This document shows, piece after piece, positions 37,182 through 50,577 of a DNA stretch of 64,000 bases. Positions within the stretch are counted from its first letter, which is position 1. Each line of letters opens with the position of its first letter. Below the pieces are notes generated by a model. That model ran no database searches. It had not been told where the DNA came from and worked only from the letters and a program-made list of their open reading frames with translations. Where the stretch lies: positions 32,024,308 through 32,088,307 of the forward strand of contig NC_084666.1 of assembly GCF_028389875.1 (NCBI RefSeq), read 5' to 3'. The position numbers and the translations under genes are program-made. The stretch comes from Rhea pennata. Its lineage: Eukaryota; Chordata; Aves; Rheiformes; Rheidae.

Positions 37182-38997
37182 CGGCAGCCCCCCTGCGCGG
37201 CGCTGCGCGGCCGCGGCGGGCGGGCAGCGGCGGGGCACGAGGTGGACACAGGTGCAGGGAGAGGCGGGAGGGAAGAGGGAGGAAGGGCGTTACCTGAGGG
37301 TTAGACCTGCCCAGACACACATGAAAGGAAGAAAGAAAGAAAGGGGAAAAAAAAAAAAGATCTGACAGCTTTACTCCGTGTTTCTAAAACGCTAATAAAA
37401 TGTACACGCATTACCCTTTTATCGCCTCGGCTACAAGGAGGGGATTTTTTATTAAAGAAATTGGCATAGTCAGGGAGGTGCTTTCCCCTCTGCAAATTCT
37501 CCCTGGTGCTTAATTTATCGCTAGCATGAAGTGAAGCTGATCTATAGCGCCCGGGTATCGACAGAGCGCCTCAAAGACATCAAGGGCAGGTCGGTGCTCT
37601 GGGTAGATACTCCCAAAACAGGCAGAGATGAAGAAAGGAAGAGGGGGAGAGATGGCTCGCCTAATTCATCTTCTCCAGGGCTTTGCGTTGGGCCCCTTGC
37701 CAAACCTGTGGGCAAGTAAATCCACAATAACATTACCTACTGAAAGTACTGTGCTGCCTTTCTACAGCGCTTTGAATCAATTTAGGTCTTTGCTATCCTG
37801 TTCTAGCTGAGCATATGTATCGTTTTCAGCCCAAGGAGATAATGGTTCAGGGATGCAAATTTGTTCCTGGAGCAAATGCTCATTATTAACAATGATAAAA
37901 CAATGTAAAACAATGGTATATTAAAATTAAGATCTTGACTTTTACCTTGCTTTTTTTTTTTTTTGAACATATAATGAATTTTGGAGACCCATCTTAGTGT
38001 TTAAGAAATGCTATGCATTTCCTTGCTAATGTTAAAACAAGGTATTATGGCATAAAACTCCAAGATCTCCCATAGTTAATTCTTTCAAAAGTTTGAGAGC
38101 ATTGCCTGGCAGTTTAAGGTTTCATTTAAACAAAAAAGTTGTAGAGAATCATGAAAGATTAGTTCTTCAGTCTTGCTCCATGGTCTTTTCAGTCACAGCC
38201 TAAATCTGGGAGATCAAATGGATTTGACTGCTTAGCTTTATTTGCTATGGAGAGTATAGGGCTAATTAATTGGCAGGTGCTTTAAAGCAGGTAATGCTAC
38301 ACCTTTTCATCATTGCAGTCCTAAGTACTGCCCCTGTGTGCACCTGAATTATAAAAAGGCTGCTTTAAAGCAAGTGATTTACTGTGGAGGGATTTAACAC
38401 AGAAAAAAACTAATGCTAAATACAATGATCAGATAAATCACCTCAGAGGAGAGCACAGGCAGACCTGCTCTGAAGGCAGTTACAGAAAGATGTTATATTA
38501 TTTTACCTTTCAGATAACAGGAGCCTGTCATGTGGTGGGACCCAAAAATCCACCATAATCGAGATTTCAAAGCACATCTGTGTAAACATTATCACATCAG
38601 TGTAAAACATCAACCAATGAGCTTTCTCTTTGAACCAAATAGACTTAATTGCAGTGCTAAATCAAAGAAATAGATCAAAGTTGAATAAACTATATGGCAC
38701 CGATTTCTAAAGTAGCCTGTACGCTGATTACTCGTATATACCTAAAACGTTTGAAACACGCATCAAGTATTTTTATTGACATGAATGGTAGCTCAAGATC
38801 AAGCCATAATTAGTCCCTCGCAGCTGCTACATCGCAGGACACGCAGGGCACAGCTATGAACACAGCAGGTAAATTCTTCTGAGCCAAGAGGTGCCCTGTT
38901 TGGGAGGAGGTTCCCGGAGCCCAGCGGTACTCCCTGAGCCCCGCAAACAGGAGAGGCCTCTTCTGCTTAGTGGCACCACTGTCTCCAGGTGAAAAAA

Positions 38998-38999
<2 letters not shown>

Positions 39000-39030
<31 letters not shown>
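39000..39030. repeat. Poly(T) tract
   Basis: 31 consecutive T on the plus strand, preceded by GAAAAAAAG. No LINE or processed-pseudogene body is recognisable on either side. Confidence 0.9.
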
Positions 39031-39034
<4 letters not shown>

Positions 39035-42000
39035 ATCCTCAGCCAGCACATAGTGGAAGATCCTTATGGCTAACTAACTCTTTCCTGTTACAATGGAGTC
39101 ATTTCAAGTAGAGTGGACCGCATAACGTTGATCTTCTCCGACGGAGTCTTTAATGTCTGGGCACTAAACCGGTTATGCTATTTTATAAAGTGCCAGAAAA
39201 GAAACAAAAAGATAAGAATTTTTTTGATGTTTGCACGAGTCATGTGACAGGAAAAGATAACACTAAAGGGTTTTTTTGCACCTTCTGAGACTATATCATG
39301 GGAAGTTAAATAATTTTGAAGAGTGTTTTTACAAGATTACGTTATTCAACTTAAAGTATACAGTACAATCTAATCGACTTTACGTATACTTCCTAGAGAC
39401 AGCACTTTCAATGTCATTGAACAAATACATATGTGGTCCAGTTTTTATTTCCACTACAAGTAGTTAGGGCTTCCGTAGACAATATAATTACTGTTCATTT
39501 CCTCAGAATTGCATATTGTCGTAGGCAGTACCTCCACCAAGGGAATGAAGAAAGCAGTGGGCTGAAAACTTTGACAAATATGCTATATGCCTATGTATTA
39601 CACCAAACTGCTTTCTATCTGTATGTACATAATATACAGTACATGTATTACCTCTATTTATATGTATGTGTGCATATATATAAATGTGTGTGTGTGTGTG
39701 AATGTAAAAACAGCTTGATTAGAAAAAGATGTAAGCTGTAAAACTTTATGTCCTGCAGTTTATTGTGCCTTCATTAATTTTAGAACTCTCTTACAACAGT
39801 GTTGTGCCAGCCATAAAATTTTAATGATATAATAAAATATCAGCTAAGACAATGAATGGGGGGGCATGAATATATGGGAAAGGAAACACTACGTGGAACA
39901 AAATCCATTGAGTGGATATATAAAGGAATATATGCAGCTGGAGATACCTGTATAATATGGTCATTTCCAGATTATTCCTGTATTTGGACAAGAAAACATG
40001 GTCGGCTGCTTTCAGCGAGACTAGCAGAACATGAGGAGCTACAGTGGGAGTCTTTCAGGGCATTGCTAAGTAAAATAGAGGTCTCTGATTGTATGGGATT
40101 TACTAAGAAGAAAATAATAGAATAAACTTCAAATTTCAATAATTCTATACGTGAAGATGTACAAATCAGGTCATAATCTGATGAGGTGCATAAGCAAAAC
40201 TTCCCTAGCACTAGAATAGGGAGATGCTAGGAAAATAAATGTACATATGCACATATACCTTTGAGTTTGTTAGCTGTCTTTGAAACATGGACAGCCATTG
40301 GGTTCTGTTGGGCCCTTGGGCACAATTCTGATCCCTCCACACTATTCTATAACTGATAATTCCGTATAAACACACATTTTAAATCACAAGCCCCATATAT
40401 GGAAATTTATCTTCTTAGGTCACATCAATGTTTGACATATAGTAAGGGACTGGATTTTAGGATTACACTGTAGAAGAAGCAGTGGGTCAAAAACAGAGTC
40501 ACAACAGAACATCTGTAACAGTGCACTAGCTAATTAAATGCGTAGGATCCTTCAACAGATAAAGGAAGGAATATTTAGTAGAAATAGGTCTCTGGCAGTA
40601 TCACTGCACAGATTCATCTGCAGACATGCCCACACATCAAAAAGAATATTAGAACATACTGAATGTTTAAAGGAGAGGTAGAAGAATGATTCAATGTTCA
40701 GAAAAACAGCAGAAGATGAGACTAAAACACTTGGCCTATTGAGCCCATTAAAAAACATGAAGAAGTGATTTGATCACTAATTGCAAGTGCCTATTTGGGG
40801 AGGTAATTCCTTTCATTCATAGGCTCTAATTTAACAGCAAGATCCAGTGAAGATAAAATTTGACTGGAAACTATGAATATTTTTAACAGAGCAACTGCTT
40901 ACTGAGGTAACATAACTGGTAGATATAGTATTAAATAAAGGCTCTGCATTTCCTTCTAAAAGGTATAACCACAACCATTTTAAAAGCAGTACCTACAAAT
41001 ATTTTAAGCAATTTTTTTGATTTTTCATCAAAACCTTTCAGCCAGACTAAAATATTTTTCTTCTTCAACAAAAGAAGTTACAGCTTCTGGAATTTTTGTG
41101 AAAATTTTTATTTTGTCAAATTGTCAACTAAGATAATGCCAAACCCAAAGGTGAGCCTCCTTCTATAGTAGCTTGAGTCAGCAGTAACCCCACCCTGTTC
41201 AAATATATGAAAGAGGAGAAAAGCCTATGAAATTTAATCCCATAGTCATAACTGGCAGGCAAACTTGGATAATATATAATGTGTCTAGGTAGAGAGCTTT
41301 AAAATACTATCCATTAGTTTGTATGCATCTCTTACTGTACAATTTGGTGAATGTTATAATTATTTTGTGCTTTATTCAAAAAGATTCAGTGATATAAGAT
41401 TTATCTGCTAAGTATACACTAGGAGAAGAAATCCAGGCAGCCAAGAAGATTGTGCCAATACAGAGAAAAAGAGAAAACTGAGGCATGAGGAACCACAGAA
41501 TGGAGAATATCAACAAAGACACGTGGAATGTGGAATAGATACAGAATTAATGTTAACCTGAAACCAAGTATTTCACTTCAGACTAGCAGCCAACATGGGA
41601 ATAGTTTGATCTCAGAATATCAGATTGGGGAGGAGGAGAACGGAGGGATTCTAAGTGAGAATATTGGAATTAAACATTTCTACATTAAAGGGATTTAGAA
41701 CTTCTTCTTCTGAACTGGTATAGTTCCACATACGTATGCATGTATGCATATATGTATATATATGTTTAACGATTTATATACCTATAGTATAAAAACTCAG
41801 GAGGGAAAAACACTGAAAATTTCCAACAGAAAGAAAGTTCTATTTTTCAGGCATCTTCATTATTTATCTGATTTATTTCTTTAATTGAAGACAGAAATTC
41901 ACCTTCAAGATGCATGGTTTTCATTCCATGTTTCTGTGAACAGACATAAATAATACCTGTGTAAATGGCATGGAATAGAGAAGCTGGACAGTGAGCGCAC

Positions 42001-42809
42001 ATTCACATCCAGTTACATACACTAAGAGTGGATCTTTTCCGTATATATCCACATGTACTAGAATGTCTTATCTGATAGCTTTTATGTCAGTTCGCTAACT
42101 GGGTCACTGAAGAAAACTTGAATAAAAATTGATTTTTTTAAATTAGATGGTCTCTGAATCTGAGGACATAAAGTGTGTGGCCAGCTTACAATCTTTGACC
42201 TACTGCATGAATAAACCACACTTGTGTTCCTACCCAACACCTCGCCAGAGAAGACTTAAGTAGTTACAGATGTGTGTTGGGTTTTCCGAAGTGAACAAAA
42301 GATTAGCCTAAAGGTGTTATTGAAAAGTCATTAAATTGTGGGTAAAGATGCCAATCTCAGGGCAGCGATGTGAACAAGAGAGATAACTCATGGTTTGTGT
42401 CTACAGCTTAAGTGACTCATCAGTCATTCAGCAGGCTGACTTCGGCACACTACCTTGCCCTGCATTTTTTTTTAATTACACAGGAAAACCAGACTACTTA
42501 GGAACTACTCTGTTGGTGAACCGCATCTCCTATCAGGCAGGTGGATCTGAAAAGGTCCAAGAACCACGCTCAGCAAGTTTCCAAACTGAATGTTTAGACC
42601 TCTAAACCCTTATTTTTGTAACCACATGGAAAAGCTCGAGTTTCAGTCATTCTGAGAATTCAAAATTATGTTGTCTTGACACCTAAAGGCTTCAGCGCTG
42701 CATCTCTCAGCCTAGAGGCAAAATTCAGACGAGGGGCCAAGCCCTTCGCTTCATGAACATACCTTATCCTAACGCCCTGGGCCTTAAAAACTGACAAAAT
42801 TACAGTTTT

Positions 42810-42814
42810 ATTGG
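42810..42814 (-). promoter_or_regulatory. Inverted CCAAT box upstream of MICU3
   Basis: ATTGG on the plus strand (CCAAT on the minus), about 415 bp before the MICU3 ATG at the edge of its CpG island. A TTACGTGACG string with a CREB/ATF half-site lies at 42,849-42,858. Candidate proximal promoter elements; their use is inferred. Confidence 0.3.
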
Positions 42815-43227
42815 TTTGTATCGCACGAGGGCGAAGAAGCTAAAGGAATTACGTGACGGATGAAGTTGCCTTGGGGCATTTTAAAACCGGGAAGAAACCG
42901 GCGGCTCCGCCCATCACCCCCGAACGGCCTTTGCAAGCGCCTCTCGGGGCCCTGGGAGCACGGGCCGCCACAGCGTTCCCTCAGCACAGCGCGGCGGCAC
43001 CCAAACGTTCCTCAGGAACGGGAAAGGCGGCAGTGAGAGTGCCGGAGCTGGTTAAAACGCCCTTTTACTTCACGAAACGCGTTAGCGCGGCCACCCCGCC
43101 CTTGCCGCACCGCGCCCGAGCCAGGCCCCGCCCCTCCCTCCTCGCCTCTCGCGAGGTTTGCGGCGGGCCGCGTTGCGGGGTGGGGGCGGCGCCGTGCGCC
43201 TGTCACCGGCGCGGAGCGGCGGCGGCC

Positions 43228-43527
43228 ATGGCCGCCCTGCGCGCGCTGCTGCGGTGGCGCCGCCGCCTGGGCCCCGCCGCGCGCCCCGTGCCCAGCGCGC
43301 CGCCGGCGCGGCGGTTGTGGGGCGGCGGCGAGGCGGCGGCGCGGCGGGGGCGGCGGGAGCTGGGCTGCGCGGCGGCGGCGGCGGCAGCGGCGCTCGGCGC
43401 TTACGCGGGCTACCGGCTCTGCGAGCGGCGGCGGCGGCGGGAGCCCCCCCGAGAACAGGCCGCCGCCGAGCCGGGCCGCGCCCGCGCGCGGCTCCCCATC
43501 CCCGTGGCGGCCGCTGCCAAGGAGCCG
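43228..43527 (+). CDS. MICU3: MICU3 coding exon 1 (mitochondrial calcium uptake protein 3)
   Basis: First coding exon of the EF-hand regulator of the mitochondrial calcium uniporter, which pairs with MICU1 in the intermembrane space and tunes Ca2+ uptake, mainly in neurons and muscle. It encodes exactly 100 residues and ends at CCG|GTAGGC in phase 0. The start MAALRALLRW with strong context GCCATGG opens an Arg-rich presequence (RWRRRLGPAARP). Residues about 47-60 form an Ala-rich hydrophobic stretch, then come a poly-Arg block (ERRRRRE) and LPIPVAAAAKEP, which matches the conserved LPIPVAAAKE of MICU3. The N-terminus is low-complexity and diverged, so the assignment rests on the LPIPVAAA motif, phase and the following exons. 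It is the first in-frame ATG in the CpG island. Confidence 0.92.
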
Positions 43528-43571
43528 GTAGGCTGGGGCCGGGCTCGGCGGGGGGAGGCCGGCGGCGGCGC

Positions 43572-43619
43572 CGCGCCCCGCGGAACCGCCGCCGCCGCGC
43601 CCCGCGGAACCGCCGCCGC
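43572..43619. repeat. 24-bp GC-rich tandem duplication
   Basis: Two adjacent 24-bp units containing GCGCCCCGCGGAACCGCC just inside MICU3 intron 1, within the CpG island. Seen directly. Confidence 0.8.
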
Positions 43620-43789
43620 CGCGCAGGGCTCCCCGCGGCGCCGGGCGGGCGAGGCGGCTCCGCGGGGCGCTGTGCGGCGCGGGGGCGCCGGGGTTGGCCC
43701 GCCCGAAACGCGGCTGGTGCGCGTCTCCCCCGGCTTCCCGCTCGTCTCTCGGTTATATTCAGAGCAGTTACCTTCCTGATATACGATAA

Positions 43790-43812
43790 ATATATATATA
43801 TATATATATATA
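43790..43812. repeat. (TA)n microsatellite
   Basis: About eleven TA units in MICU3 intron 1, just past the CpG island. Confidence 0.95.
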
Positions 43813-46724
43813 GTGTGTGGAGCACAACAGGGTCATGCAGAGCTTCGTAAGAACGCATAACGTTACGCTTGGTACTGATAAGCTGCACTTACCGTGAGCT
43901 AGTTCCCCAATACGTGAGTTAACTAACCACGTGTAAGGCAAAACAGCTGACCTATCTCCCGTGATCACTGGATATTTCATTTTCAGAGCTGGTAACTCTT
44001 GCACGGTGCCGTGTTTAGCATATGGTAATTATGTTTTGTTTTTCATAGAAGTATTAGTTACAAAACCTGCAGGACTAGGCAGTACATTTTTGCAGGTAGG
44101 GTCCTTAGCTGCCAATATGAATGCTGTTAGCTGTTATGCCTTGAATCATTAGCCAAAAGGCACGTTCTGTAGGCAGCATCATTTGTGAAGGGAAGTTGAG
44201 CCAGATATTTTTGATTACTCATGTGCTTGTCGTCTTGAGCATGTTATTATGGCACAGAGGACCTAAGACAAAAATCTCACTATTCTAGTTACCCATTTGG
44301 TCTTTTCAGGCTGCTTTTGAGGAAAAAGGTGGCTGCTGCATCTCTGAAAAGTCAGTAAATTCAGTGCAACTTGTAATTATGTATTTCTGCACACACAGCT
44401 AGAAAAACATTGAGGTTGCAAACTCTAAAGTTAAGATGTCAGAATCTAGATTATGTTTAAAATCCTTAAGACTATACATCTTGTGTACATTCAAAATAAG
44501 GAGGTCTTAGGAAATTTAAAAAAAATGTATCAAGATGATTGGACAGTGTCTCATGAGCAAGCAGTTTTTCAGTATCTTCTTATTCCATATGATTAAAAAC
44601 AATTTTTTGGATTGAAAATGTTATTCATATCTCACTCTGAACAGAGATTTTTTTTCTTTTTTATGGTGCTTGTTACTGTAGCATTCGAAAAATATTAATA
44701 TCCTTATTTCTATGTTCCTGTGTGGAAAGAGGCTGTAATTAACTTAGTTTTGAGTTTGGATAACAAAAAAATTTGAAATTCAAACGTGTGCACTCTGTGT
44801 GGCCAAACTAAGATGTGTAGAGACTGACATCTCAGAATACTTAGCTTTACGTTGCAACTCTTGCTTAGGAACTGATGGTCTCATTGAATTCACATTGCAG
44901 ATCTGAGTGCTCAGCATTCCTGAAAATATCCTTACAAGCCACACATACAAAAATGAGGATCAAATAGCTGTGGGTTTTTTGTTTTGAATTTGTGGATTCC
45001 TGTACTTTGTTGTCGACTACAGTGCTCCTGAAGGACTTGTGTGGCAGTAGAGACTACAGGTTGACCACAGGTAGAAGATGACAATGGGATTCAGGTGGTG
45101 AACTACCAAGAAAAGGCTCCTTTGGTCATGAGCTCCATCTGTGACTTGTACACTACTTAGGATTTCCTTCTAAACATACCGTGACTTAAGGGCTTCTTTT
45201 GGGGACTATTAGTTGAAATGATTTGCCCAGTGAACTCTAGTGGAGACAGGGGTGTAGCCCCTTTCCCATTCACCATGCACTCTTCACCTGTAGCAGTAGA
45301 TTGAGGGACAGTTTGTATAGACACCACTTTTTTCATTACCAGTTTCTAAATACACCCCCAGAGGGGTCATCTACGGGAAGAAAAATGTACAGACTTCATG
45401 TTTAAGTTGCATAGAATGGACATGAAATATTGTGTAATGGTATTGTATTTTAATGTCCTCTACTAGAAAGCTGAATTTATGTTGCCCAAGGGTCTTAATT
45501 TAATTTCTACTCTTAAGTACTGAGCTTAGCAATTTTAATAGAACTTCCTACTTCAAAAGCTATTACATTTTTTAACTATCATGAGAAGTCATGTAAGTGT
45601 CAGTGGTATTAGGATCTACTGCAGAGTATGTGTACGTGGAATAATTGCTGGAGAATGATAACCTGCTGTTTCTGTATAAATGAATTTGATGGAAGTGAGA
45701 TGCATATTCTGCCAGGAGGTTTTCAGTTATATCATATACTGATCAACAGAGAAAGATGAGGCTTGAGTATCTTGGGATCTTTTCCAGCTTTTGGAAGGTC
45801 AAGGAGAAGTCAAAGACATTTTTATTTCTGATCCACCAAGTGTGACACTATCTTCTGAGTCTTTCCAAATTTTTCTTTCCTCTTCTCCTATTTCCCCCAT
45901 TCCCTATTTCATTTGCAGTCTTAACCTGCTTTCTCTTCTTCCAAGGCAAATCATCCAAACATTTTTGTTTTCTCTTCCTTCCAGCCAATCTAGACTTTTC
46001 TGCCTTATCCCAGTGTTTCTATTTGCTTACCTATTCCTAATCTTTCTTCTAGCAGACTGCTTTTCCCAGGTTTACTTGGATCCTTTGGAGCAAGAGGCAG
46101 ATGGTGTCTCTGCTCTCAGTCTTGGTACCTGGTGCTATAGATCTATAGCAGCTGGTAGAAGCACTTAAAGTGAATGTCTTCTGCCTCATCCCTGGGACTC
46201 TGACCTGTGATGACCATATAGCAAATGGAAATTTTTGAGGACTTAGCTGACAGAATGGGTTCCTTTGGATGAAGTTTCATAGACTAGTAACCTATTTACT
46301 TCTTAACAGAACCACTAAAAAGCTCTTGGTGCTAAAGTGGCTGCTCCCTGTGAAACTTGGAAATCTTTTTCTCAAAGAACAGAATTGCTAGAGATTCTTA
46401 ACAAATTTCAAATAGTTTTAATATGGGCAAAAGAATGTCCATCTCTTCCCGTAGTTCTTGGGTTCAAGACAAACAAAATCTGGTCTGAAACATTAATTGA
46501 TGATGAATAATTTGATTTTTAACAGTTAACTAGTTTGGGGTCTCACAGCAGATATTCAAAGTGATGAAAAGCATTCAAGATAGCTGTAGCTGCCTCTTCC
46601 ATATGTACTCTTTAATTCTAAGACACTTGTCTTCCTACTCCTTCTTGGTTGACTTTTTGTCAGAATTGTTTCATCTAGACAGCTCCAGCAGACAGTAAAA
46701 AGTGTGTGGGGGGGGAGTTTTTTG

Positions 46725-46740
46725 TTTTTTTTTTTTTTTT
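46725..46740. repeat. Poly(T) tract with flanking G run
   Basis: A run of 16 T preceded by GTGTGTGGGGGGGGAG in MICU3 intron 1. Simple sequence. Confidence 0.8.
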
Positions 46741-49700
46741 CGTTTGTTTTAGAGTTTGTTTCTAAGAGTGACTGTCTTCTTGTGGGTCACTTGCTTCCAG
46801 ATAATGTTCATACGGTCTGTGAAGGTATCCAGGAGTCATACTGGACCCAACTAGTATTTCTACAGGTTACTTCTCTTCAGATTCTATCACCAAATCCAAA
46901 TAGTGCTCGTCAGTGGTGATGGAATACTTAAGAATACAAATATTTAATATTTACCTTGATAATTGGTTGCTTTCTTTTACTGATGGCATCTAGTATTTTA
47001 CTGGTGCCTTAATATTTTGTGTAATAAACCAATAAACTTCAAAAGTGTTTCTAGATTCTAGGCCTAAAGCTGAAGATTACTCAGATGTTGATAGGAGACA
47101 TTCACATTCCTGGCCAGTTCAGAGGTGAGGTATATCATTTCAAAATAATTGAAAAAAATGTTTTGAGTCTCCTAGAGCAAAGGGGTGTCTGAATGGTGTA
47201 CCGATCTTTCTTCCTACTTTATGAAATTCATACCATAAAAAACTTGATGAGTAGCATAATTGTGAATTCATGTACAAGTAAACATGAAGCTGCTCTGCTA
47301 GAAGGCAAGTAAGCTCTGATGTATGTCACCAACACAGGGTTAGTGACCTAGCAAACTTTTTGAGCAAGTAAATCTCATGTGGTCAGTGTAAAAAATACTT
47401 GACGAAATATTTTATCACTTGAGGTAGGGGGCAAGATCTGCTACAAAAGCAGCAGGCTAGGCCTAAGCTCCCTACAGGATTCCCTTTTCCCGTATGCTTT
47501 TCTGTGAATAGTTCTAGTCCTGAGGACCTGGGGGTTGTATATGATTACATGGAACAAAATCTTGGCTGCCATAGTAAAGCAACTGTTTTGCTATTGCATT
47601 TGTTACCAGTACCCGCAAAGCCTTTAATTCCCAGTTCACTTTCACATACCACTTTGACACCAAAGTCAAATTCTGCCCTCAGACCTGCAGGTTTTGTATG
47701 TGAAGGTTTTGGTGTTGAGATCTTCTGACAGAAAGCTCCTTTTAAGTCTAGGAGATGCTGATGCGGAACAGGAAACTCTTAGAGCTGTTATTTGATGTGG
47801 AGTAGATTCTCTGTACTGGCAACGGAGGACATAATTGACCCAAGAAGGGCCCAGAGCCTGAAGGTTTTATGCAACATACTACTAATGAAGTATTTTACCT
47901 TGCCTCAACAGCTCTGTGTCGTATTTGTAGCAATGTTAGAAGACTATGCCATATCAGTAATGCAGCATCAAAATTCCTCAAGAGAATTAATGTTTGTCCT
48001 TAGTTCCTTTTTTTTCACGTTCCTTTCTTCCAAGCTTCCACTGTCATCTCTTGCAGTTTATGGAGTTTCTGTTAAAAATACCATTAATGACATATTTAGT
48101 GCTGCAAAGAGATCTTTTCTAGAATTATATTCTTGTTTTAATATATTAGTGAATGCAATGTCTCTATTTCCATTCCTTTTAACTTAATATCCTTGGGGAA
48201 TAGTTTCCTTCAGAGGTGATTTAGGAATTAAAAGGGGGAAAGCGGAAGGGAGGAGGAGACGGTAATTATCATCAAGTTTCTTGAAGGCATGTTTATTTCC
48301 AGAAGGAAGCTGCATACTTTGGATGTTTCTAGAGTTTTATTCTAGGATCTCAGCAGTACTGTCAAACTGCCTCTTTGTGAAAATACTGAAAAGGTCAAGT
48401 TTATTTGTAGCTGCACATTTCTAAGTGGATTACATCATATATTTCCAGCTCTGTGAAATGAAGATGTTAACTCCAAAAAGTAAGGCGAGCTCCCCTAGGG
48501 AGTAGGCTCTTCTGCCTACTTAAAGAGGATACTGGTGTAAAGGGATCATTTGTACAAGGATCGTTCATAGCTAACCTTTTTACTCAAGTATTATTGTACC
48601 TTTCATGTAACAGGTCAGTTGCCAAATGTAGGAAAGTGGTTAGCACTTTGGCTGGTAATATCTGAAAGTCCACAGTCGTCATCCTGAGAAGGATGCTGCT
48701 TGCCAACCAACTGTAGTGACAGCAAAGGTGATATGCAGCTGAAGGGAAAGGAATGTTTACCTTCCAGCAGTCACTCTGTGTTCTTCAAGATACTGGAAGA
48801 AGATGACACATGTCTGTGGCTAACAGATCCAGCTACTGATATATTTTAGTCTTCCTCGCAGTGAAGCATATGGACTGGTATAGCATAATGTACATACTGA
48901 CTGAAGCTTCTTGAAGAACTGCTAGAGGTTAAGTAACTTCCATGTGAAACCAATGTAAGAAAGACCATTGGAGAATATTGTAGAGTAATATTTATTTTGG
49001 AGGATTTCTAGAATAGCTGTAATTATAGGTAAATGTTTTTACCCTGAATTTACCAGATTTCCGGTAAGGGAATGGTATTTGAACAAGGCCCCTTTTACAG
49101 CATTTAAAATATGTTTCAGCCCCCTATGCTTGTAAATATTTTAATAAAATAATCTCCTTATCTCAGTAAAGAGAGATCTACTAACAGAGTTGTTGGCTGT
49201 GCTACATCTGGGTAGTCTGCTGGAAATGTAACTTCACTAAGCATCAAAACAGTTTTGTCTGCGTTGGGATTTTCCCACACTGGGAACTTGACGTTTAACC
49301 TTTTGGCCACCCAACATGAAGACAAAATTGTGCTACTTTTATCTACATGGGAGCATATTAAATAAGCCTGAAGTCAAATATAAACGAAGGAAGTAAGGAA
49401 CAGCATTGCTTTGAAAACCTTTTTATTTTAATAATTTTCACAGATTCTCATTGATGCAAGACAGATTACTTTGCAAGGAAAAATTCAAAGAAACTCACTT
49501 TCTTAAAGATTAAACTGCTGTAACATAACATACCTTTGACTGCAAGCAAAAGGTACTTTTAGCAATAAATGTTGGCTTATTTAGCCAAAATAGTCTTACC
49601 TCTGTATCAGCTGGAAAAAGTAAAAGAACACTGATTTGAATTGGAACACTGTAAAGTTTTGTTTTATGTGATACTGTTGGAGGTTAATGCCTCATATACA

Positions 49701-50549
49701 CTTGCACACACAATGCATTTTTACCTATTTATTTTATAAAATATTTTGTGTTATTTGTAGATATTCTTACAGGCTGAAATTTGCAGTATTGTTCTGGCTT
49801 TTCACAATTGATTCTGTCTGGTTACTTCTGAAGAGCTTTATCAGCTTGTAGGCTTCAGTTTTCCAACTTTTCAAACAGCAAATCCTGCATATGGCATTTC
49901 AGTTTATCTCCATGGGAAAACTAGATCTTTTACCACAGAGTAAAATTTCTGAATTACTGACCTATTGTAATATGAGACTAATACTTGACAAGGAACGTTT
50001 CTTTTGTGTTTTTTAACAGGAAGGATAATGATGTCATTTCCCACTGTGCACCTTGTTTCCATTGAACCTGATCCATAGCGTTACTACTTACTGGTATTTT
50101 TAAATAGTTTTAGAGGACATAATTACTGCATGCTCTTCGCTTATGTTAAGTCATCTTAAGGCAATGCAGCATTACTGCATGGATTTAACTACAGATTAGT
50201 TTGTTATATCAAATTCAGCCAAACCATATCTCTGAGGCAAAACTGCTAGTAAGACAAATACAAGACCAGAAATGCTTCAAGGAAGTTGGGTGGCACATTG
50301 AAATCCTTTGGTCAGAAAGAACACTTGACTTTCAGGGTTCTGAGTTATCTCTGCAGTTTGACACGGTGTGCTAGGGATGAAGCCCAAACAGGAATGAGTT
50401 TTAAACAGTAGTTTTGCTTGGTAGAAAGCATAAACTTGCTTCCCTCAAGTTTTCTGTGAAGTAAGGGAGAAAATAATTCATAAATGAATTAGGAAGGATG
50501 TTATTTATCATGAAGTTACAAACTCGGAAGTGTTTTATATGTGTTTTAG

Positions 50550-50577
50550 CTGTGAGCTGTTTGATGGCCACATTACA
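50550..50577. repeat. 28-bp exact repeat, copy 1
   Basis: The segment starting CTGTGAGCTGTTTGATGGCC and ending ACATTACA recurs identically at 51,440-51,467, exactly 890 bp downstream. Flanks of the two copies differ. An exact 28-mer recurring this closely is not expected by chance in 64 kb. Confidence 0.9.

Larger units (their letters stand above)
36460..37290. promoter_or_regulatory. FGF20: FGF20 CpG island and promoter region
   Basis: A very GC- and CpG-rich block covers FGF20 exon 1, its 5' UTR and about 450 bp of upstream sequence. It stands out sharply from AT-rich flanks and contains the TATA-like element, an octamer-like site, pentamer repeats and GGGGCC repeats listed separately. Its position over the 5' end of a developmental growth-factor gene supports promoter function. 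Boundaries are by eye. Confidence 0.85.
37300..42880. other. FGF20-MICU3 divergent intergenic region
   Basis: About 5.6 kb between the two CpG islands. AT-rich and largely featureless, with a 31-nt T run at 39,000-39,030, a TATG/TG-rich stretch at 39,660-39,700 and an ATGCATATGTATATA-type run near 41,735-41,766. Short open frames here (for example an 89-codon one at 39,856-40,125) look like chance. Regulatory DNA for either gene could lie here, but nothing specific is visible. Confidence 0.7.
42880..43745. promoter_or_regulatory. MICU3: MICU3 CpG island
   Basis: A sharp GC- and CpG-rich block of about 860 bp containing the presumed 5' UTR, coding exon 1 and the first 200 bp of intron 1 of MICU3. 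No TATA box is seen at a plausible distance, so a CpG-island promoter is likely. It stays open in the exon 1 frame upstream of the ATG, but no in-frame ATG precedes 43,228. Confidence 0.85.

Noticed and set aside
35933-37320. Very long open frames (up to 438 codons) on both strands around FGF20 exon 1
   Set aside because: They come from the alternating CA/TG tract and the CpG island. Only the 98-residue part from 36,793 to 36,502 is coding, bounded by a proper donor.
39856-40125. 89-codon open frame between FGF20 and MICU3
   Set aside because: No recognised domain, no promoter or splice context and a length compatible with chance.
42853-43227. Open frame continuing 125 codons upstream of the MICU3 start
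   Set aside because: It contains no in-frame ATG (it opens on GTG), so it is treated as GC-rich 5' UTR/promoter sequence.
47792-48187. 131-codon open frame in MICU3 intron 1
   Set aside because: Low-complexity Leu/Ser/Phe-rich translation without recognisable family features; lies inside an intron on the sense strand.
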